Source: Phyto melanocephala (lineage: Eukaryota > Arthropoda > Insecta > Diptera > Rhinophoridae). Taken from it: a stretch of 64,000 bases of DNA. Shown here in pieces: positions 58,166-64,000 of this stretch (the stretch's first letter is position 1; each line of letters starts with the position of its first letter). The DNA is taken from the NCBI GenBank assembly GCA_941918925.1, contig OW799233.1:4766001-4830000 (forward strand). The letters run 5' to 3'. Under the pieces are notes generated by a model. It searched no databases and was not told where the DNA came from. It was given only the letters and a program-made list of their open reading frames with translations. A program made the position numbers and the translations under genes.

Positions 58166-60834
58166 ATTGAATTTAACAGCTGAAATTTAAAATAAGTGAA
58201 TCAAAAATAATTTGCTGATGTAGCAAAAATTTACTATTGGAATAGTTTTTACTAAAATATTTCTGCTCAAAGGAAGAATTTTATTTAAATAATTTAAAAA
58301 ATATTATTACTTCCCCAGTCACACTAATAACTTTAAATTTCTATAAAAAATTTCTAAAATTAATAGTTTAAATTTAAAAAAATTTAATACATTTTTGCTT
58401 TTAGCATTTTTAACTTTAGTGTCCATAGAAAAATATTAAAAAAAAAATTTTATAAAAATTCTAGCATAAAGCCCAAACAATTGTTAATATATTAATGCTA
58501 AAGGACTAATGGTGTACATTTGGGCGTACTACCATACAGAAAAAAAGCTTCCTTTGCAAGGCAATTTCGTAAAATAAAAACACATTTTTCAGTCGAATGT
58601 ATAGTCTAGTATTTTGCTTCTGACCTCAGGTATCCAGTTGTAGTATTTACCCACTTGACATCAGTGCTAGTTTCTACTTACCAGTCCTATAAACAAACTT
58701 TACATACCACTCTTATGTAAGAAAATTAAAGCACTCAAAAGCTCAAAAAATTTTCTATAGAGCATTCCAATATCTATGACAATTGTTTTTTACCCCTTTT
58801 GTTGACGAAAGTAGGGGTCGCCTTTTTAAATTTTTGTTGAGAGTGATGGTATTTTAAACAAACCATTAATCCCATCGGAGCACAAACATGAATTTCTCAT
58901 ATTTTAATATCCGACTATAAGTATCAAAGATACTAGAAAAAAAATATACTTATTACCTTGCAAAACTACTTTATATTCAAAGGTGTACTGCGAACTTCTT
59001 TTTTTCCAGTACTGCTGTAGTGTACATGTATATTCTCTTGCTAGTATTTATTCTTCTTAAAAAAGTCATCAAAGTCCAGAATAATGTTACACCAGCACGA
59101 ATGGTAACAAAGGAGAAAAACATCAAATATCTATGTAAATTGTCTTCCATATGGCTGACAAATACAAAAACAAAAAGTAAAATCCGCATTAAATCCACCT
59201 TCTGTCCTCAGCCGTTTTATTTAACAGACCCACCAATACAAGCCCCTATTATTAGTTGGATTCCGCTACTATAGTTACCAACAATAAAAATTCAATCAGT
59301 CTTACTTGCTTTAGTGTGTTCCTTCCAGGATGAAACAATGTCTGTTGTGTGCTGTATACATAAATGTACGTTGCATTAAGTAAATCTTGTTTTAAATAGA
59401 AATCATGTGGTCAGCTTTGCAGTGACATTATTGAGGTTATTTTCTATTTCATTTCTTCGAATACATGACTGTAGGTTAGTGAGTACGTATGGCTCTATAC
59501 ATTTAGTTTTTCCAACAATCCCTCCGGTAAATCTGCGATGATGATGACGGTGATGGGAATGATTGTCTTGTTAATAATGTTGTTACTATGTTAACATTTC
59601 TTAATGCATTTAGTGGTGAAAGCTGAAGTTTTTTATGTGATTGTTTGTTCATGTTGTTGTAATTGTTGTTGCTGTGATAAATCTGAGGTTGACAGCCGTA
59701 TACTGATTGCGGTTTTACTTATGCAACCTCTGGTGATGGTATTATCAAAAATATCACAACACAGATAAATCTGATACATTTATCTGCAGTTTCGAATAAA
59801 TGCATTGAAGGAACGACAAATCGGATGAATAGATCAATCGATTAAAATCTAATAATGTAGTTTCAAGAATTTTTAGTACAATGGAAGAAAAAAAAAAGAG
59901 AAAGACTTTTACAAAAATGACAATAAATGGCATTAACGGGCAAGATTACTTATGTGTTGTTATTGGCATTTATTAAAAATTTAACTTCAAATATTTCTAT
60001 AACAAATTAGTATTAAATTTGACAAAAAAGCTTTTTTTATGGGTAGAGATATCAAACAATTACAATAAGCTATCAGGCCCAACATATGTTGGGTCGACAC
60101 GCATAGCGTCATATTTAGAAAATTGTTCGATTTTATATACAACTGAACATAAATAGTGAAAACGCCCAAGAAAAAACATGGTTACGACATAAACACGACC
60201 GTCATATTATAGTTCCTGTAACAGTATTTGGTTATCGAAAACAGATAATTGTTAATTTTATATTGTTGGATCATTTATTTTGTCACCGTAATCATGTGTT
60301 TGTTTTGATTTAATAATTTAATGTTTACTTTTCATAAAAACCTCGATATGGTTGTTTTACAAAATTATGATGACAATAAACAGTATAATGATGTAACTAG
60401 TATATTTGGCTAATATACTTATTTGCCATTTAATCTAGGATGCCATCTTAGATTAGTCAACCCTTTAATTTGATAACCACATTGGTTCTCTTGATGGTAA
60501 ATAAAAAGTGAAAAAATCCATTCTCGTATGTAAATTCTCAATTTGTTGTATTTTAGTCTAAATATCTCAGTTTAGTTTAGTTTAGTTTCTCTCAGAAATA
60601 TTTTTTTAAATCAAGGCTTACAATTTGGTGTCCTTAGGGTATCGAAAAATTATTTTAGAACTTGTAAAATTTAATGTATTTAAAAAAAATAAAAATATTT
60701 TTAAACATAATTATTGATTTGTCCAAAATTTTTAACGAACATAGTAACAAACGTGTCTACAGATTTCACTAGGGCTGAACAACTGTAATTTTTGATTTGA
60801 AAATAAGATTAAAAACAGAGCCAGTCGTGTTTAT
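58166..60834. other. Gene-free AT-rich stretch
   Basis: Several 60-84 codon frames (58977-59274 on both strands) without domains. (TTTAG)n at 60570-60588. No exon recognised. Confidence 0.45.
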
Positions 60835-61135
60835 TATATCCCAGAAAGTTATCTTTTAATTATGCTGATTTTCAATACCGATATACTCCTAAATATATCT
60901 GATTTTTTAATACCACACACAGGTCTTGGTGATGTCGGGAAGATTCAAACAACTTTCATTTCAACATACACACGGAAAGACTGACAAATGGTCAATGCTC
61001 AATAGACTTTCCTATTTTTAAGCTTTCGGAAAATATATACTTTTTGGAGTCGAAAATTAATATTAAAGAAATTTCAAATGAAATGACCAACCTAAATATA
61101 CCCTTATATTCTATGTGAAGGGTATAAAAACCGAG
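60835..61135 (-). repeat. Family B head fragment, inverted
   Basis: GCTGATTTTCAATACCGAT, AAGCTTTCGGAAAATATATA and GTGAAGGGTATAAAAACC are in reversed family B head order. Confidence 0.62.
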
Positions 61136-64000
61136 AAATTTACAACTGAACGAACAACCAAAATAACAGAATTTTATTGTCGAAATAAGCGATCAATTAA
61201 TTTAACGCGAAAGGCATATTGTAGATATATTAACATCAGAATTTCGCCCTCGATGCTTAGTTCATCGTCAACACCAATATGGCAGCATTAGAGAACTAAC
61301 TCGAACCTGTAGAGCACGTTTAAAACAGCTCTCACGTTTGAATGTGTAAACAAAACACCAGAAACATATAAAAGAAGAAGTTTTGTTAAAAACCCACAGA
61401 TTATCGGCAACAACTTAAGTTTGCAGTTTAAATTCAATAGTTGGCCAGAATTTTATAACTTTAGGCCCTGTATAAGCAGCACTCAATACTTTTCAGTCAA
61501 TTTTAAATTTAACAAATTACAATTAATACAACATGATAGTAATGAATAAAACATCATAAGAAAACATTATTGTATTTAATAATTAATCTCTCGTTAGTGC
61601 ACAATCTAAATTCAAAGTGTCTTCAAAAATAATTACTTTCTTAACTTTTCTTTTTGGTTTTTACATTTACTGAAGTTAATTAAAACTATTTATTTCAATT
61701 AAAGTTGTGTTTATGTACATTCCATTGTATATGGTATTACTTTATACATTTTAACTGACACTGCATTTACGATATTATTCTCATTACATGTATAAAAAGA
61801 AAAATTTAAAAACAGAAAAGGAATCCAAAATGTGTAAAAAATATTGTACAACGAAAACAAAATACTTTATAAGGACAGACAGACAGACAGGCAGGCAGGC
61901 AGGCAGTGTAATGTAAACGTTTAAATTAATTAAACTTTTATGTAGAGTTTGTAAAAATAAATGTGGACATGAAATACAATAAAATTATAAAAGAAAAAAA
62001 TATATATAGAAAAAATAGACATACTTTTTCTATAAAAAAAAAAAATCAAAGGAAAAAAAATCAGTTTTTTGTTGTTTTTTCATTTTCTCCAACACGGTGA
62101 AATTATGATGCTTGGGTGTCATGTTTTCAACATTTTTCCGCGGCTGTTCGTAAAAAAGCGTAAAAGAGTTTCTAGCAAAAAGTTGGTTTGACGTGTTAAA
62201 TTTATAGTTTTTTTTTTTAATTTCTGTTTTACTTTTATAGTTTTCAGGCATTTTTCTTAGTTCCTTTTTGCTCGCCTTACAAGTAGCAGAATACGAAATG
62301 GCAAAAAATGAAATATAGTATTGGTGTGTATGTATGCGAGTTGTTTATTGTGCTTTGTGTTGTTGTGCGTATATTTATTGTAAATTTTCTTATAAATCAT
62401 TTTATTTTTTTTTATTGTTGGTATTTTTCTTACTTTGCTGTCTCAGTTAAGTAAGGTCCTACATTGTAGACGGTGACTGTAAGAACAGTTGGCCAGAAAA
62501 AGGGAGGAAAACTAACTTAATCGCTATCTTATTACAAGCGTTAATTACAACGCATTGCTAAGTTTATTTGAGTGTGTCTATTGCACTGTGGCAATCATAA
62601 GCATCTGAAACTATGAAAATCTGCTGTACAAAGAACTAATTAAAACAAAACCACAAAAAATACTTAAATATATTTCAATATGCACAGACTTCTTAATCTC
62701 ATTTTTTTTAAGTCCTTAAAAATTTACAATTATTTTTAGCCTTATCTAAACAATTTGTGTCTATTTTTATCCTTACCAAAAGCCATTGTGCCATTTCTGC
62801 CTGTTTTCTTATTATTAAGTTAAATTTTTTCCCAGAAGATTCAACAACATGACTGTTTTGTGGCTTTGTGCTACAAAATGAAACAACTAAACAAGCAAGC
62901 AAGCAAGTAACTTATTATCGGTCAAGCTCGAATTAATTATATAACTCTGTAATAATACAGTAAAAACTATAAAAGAGTAAACAGATTTATGTTGAAAAAA
63001 TGTATTTGTTTAGGTTTGTAGTATTTTGTAGGAAATTAATTAAGGTTCGAAGAACTTGTTTGCAAAATTTCTATATCTATAAAATTGAAATTGAAGCGAA
63101 TATATTGAAATTCTTTATTTATATTTTATTTGGTAGAAATTACAGCAATTGCTAAAGCCATACCTAGTAACATGAGCATATCTACAAGTTCAAGCAAATT
63201 TGTTTGTTGATAAAGACAGCGTTTGTTTTTTTCTTTTCTTAAGAAACTTCTATAAAATTTCATATTTTTCTTTAATATAAGCCCTGTTTGATATTGCAAA
63301 GTTAATAGAAACGGACAGTCGTATATCACTTATTCGCCTCATTAAGTCTCATTAGATGATAGATGTTTATAAAATTTTTATTTTATGTTGCAAACATCAG
63401 AACAAATTTATAATACCAATTAAACCTACAGTGATGGTAAAAATGCATAAAATTCAAGAAGCTTTAGAAGGACTGGGAAAAAAATTAAAAATAAATTAAC
63501 TGTCATATTTATTGGCTTTGCTTAACAGTTCTTAAAACTAGAAGTAAAAACTGCATTATATTGAAACATAACTTAAATAACAATTGCCGCAACCTGACTT
63601 ATCGTCAGTGTTTTTTTTTTGTGGTTATTATTTTCAATATTTTTAAGTACTAAATTTCGGCCAAAATAATGTTTTTCTATTGTTTACGCGTATAACGTAA
63701 AAGGGCTATTAGACACGCCTACTTGTCTTAAGACATGTGTATGGCATACTTTGGACTTAGCTATTACACTGTCGAACGCTGACGGCAATTTTTGAAGCGA
63801 AAACATGGCAATGAAGCGGAAAGTGGTCAATAGTTGCATTTTTTTCTATTTCACTTAATTTTTATTTTTATGTATTGTATGCATTAATTTTCAATTGTTT
63901 GTTGTGGTACAGATTTGATTATTTGCCACAACTGTGGGAAGCTTTTTTATTTCTCAATAAACTCTTTCCAGAAAATAATATTAGAGAGACATTTTTTTAA
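61136..64000. other. Gene-free AT-rich stretch to window end
   Basis: Microsatellites: (GACA)n/(GGCA)n at 61874-61906 and (CAAG)4 at 62892-62907. A short family A-like block (TATTAGACACGCCTACTTG) is at about 63708-63726. No gene recognised. Confidence 0.45.
61874..61906 (+). repeat. (GACA)n-(GGCA)n compound microsatellite
   Basis: Four GACA units continue into about four GGCA units, a single-base change spread through half the array. Confidence 0.9.

Noticed and set aside
1..64000. CRISPR array, bacterial operon, tRNA or rRNA genes
   Set aside because: No regular short repeat-spacer array, no Shine-Dalgarno-led gene clusters, and no recognisable tRNA box sequences or rRNA cores were seen; composition and introns are those of a fly nuclear genome.

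Overview
This window looks like AT-rich nuclear DNA from a higher fly (Diptera, probably Schizophora). The evidence is a GH18 chitinase-like gene with 60-90 bp introns, insect-type mariner, hAT-like and non-LTR elements, and dispersed repeats that resemble those in fly intergenic DNA. I cannot name the species. I recognise no bacterial operon, CRISPR array, rRNA or tRNA gene.

Coding content is sparse. The only host gene I can reconstruct is a five-exon GH18 chitinase-like gene on the minus strand (5840 down to 3626). It has a signal peptide, a TATA/initiator promoter, and a catalytic motif in which Glu is replaced by Gln, so the product should not hydrolyse chitin. Its third intron is filled by a dispersed repeat, and the exon 3 donor is out of phase with exon 4. 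A second GH18 copy on the same strand (about 12075-11290) keeps two in-phase exons but then breaks into stop codons, so it is a pseudogene. Together they are the remains of a small tandem GH18 cluster.

Most other interpretable sequence is transposon-derived. From left to right: a 5'-truncated non-LTR element with RT, RNase H and zinc knuckle (1.25-3.35 kb); inverted-repeat elements (7.8-8.6 and 8.8-9.2 kb); a head-to-head pair of ~0.8-1.4 kb repeats (12.2-14.8 kb); a 157 bp hairpin with 55 bp perfect arms (15.26-15.42 kb); two copies of a hAT-like element (15.6-16.6 and 30.7-31.6 kb, the second intact with an 8 bp target duplication); a mariner relic (18.7-19.0 kb); a foldback/tandem repeat (20.5-21.6 kb); a deleted LTR retrotransposon (25.7-26.5 kb); a nearly intact non-LTR ORF2 fragment (31.8-33.7 kb); a tandem GC-rich repeat (36.5-37.4 kb); three further mariner-type relics (38.3, 41.4 and 45.2 kb, the last with both inverted repeats and TA sites); a MITE (48.2-48.5 kb); and a 191 bp MITE nested inside a diverged foldback copy (50.0-50.4 kb).

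The stretches between these are AT-rich, with short spurious ORFs and microsatellites. They look like intergenic or long-intron DNA. I found no convincing new multi-gene system. The most interesting signals are the decaying GH18 pair, the perfect hairpin, the nested MITE whose empty site can be read from sibling copies, and two regions in which a short CpG-containing motif recurs (25.0-25.5 kb and 54.4-55.3 kb).
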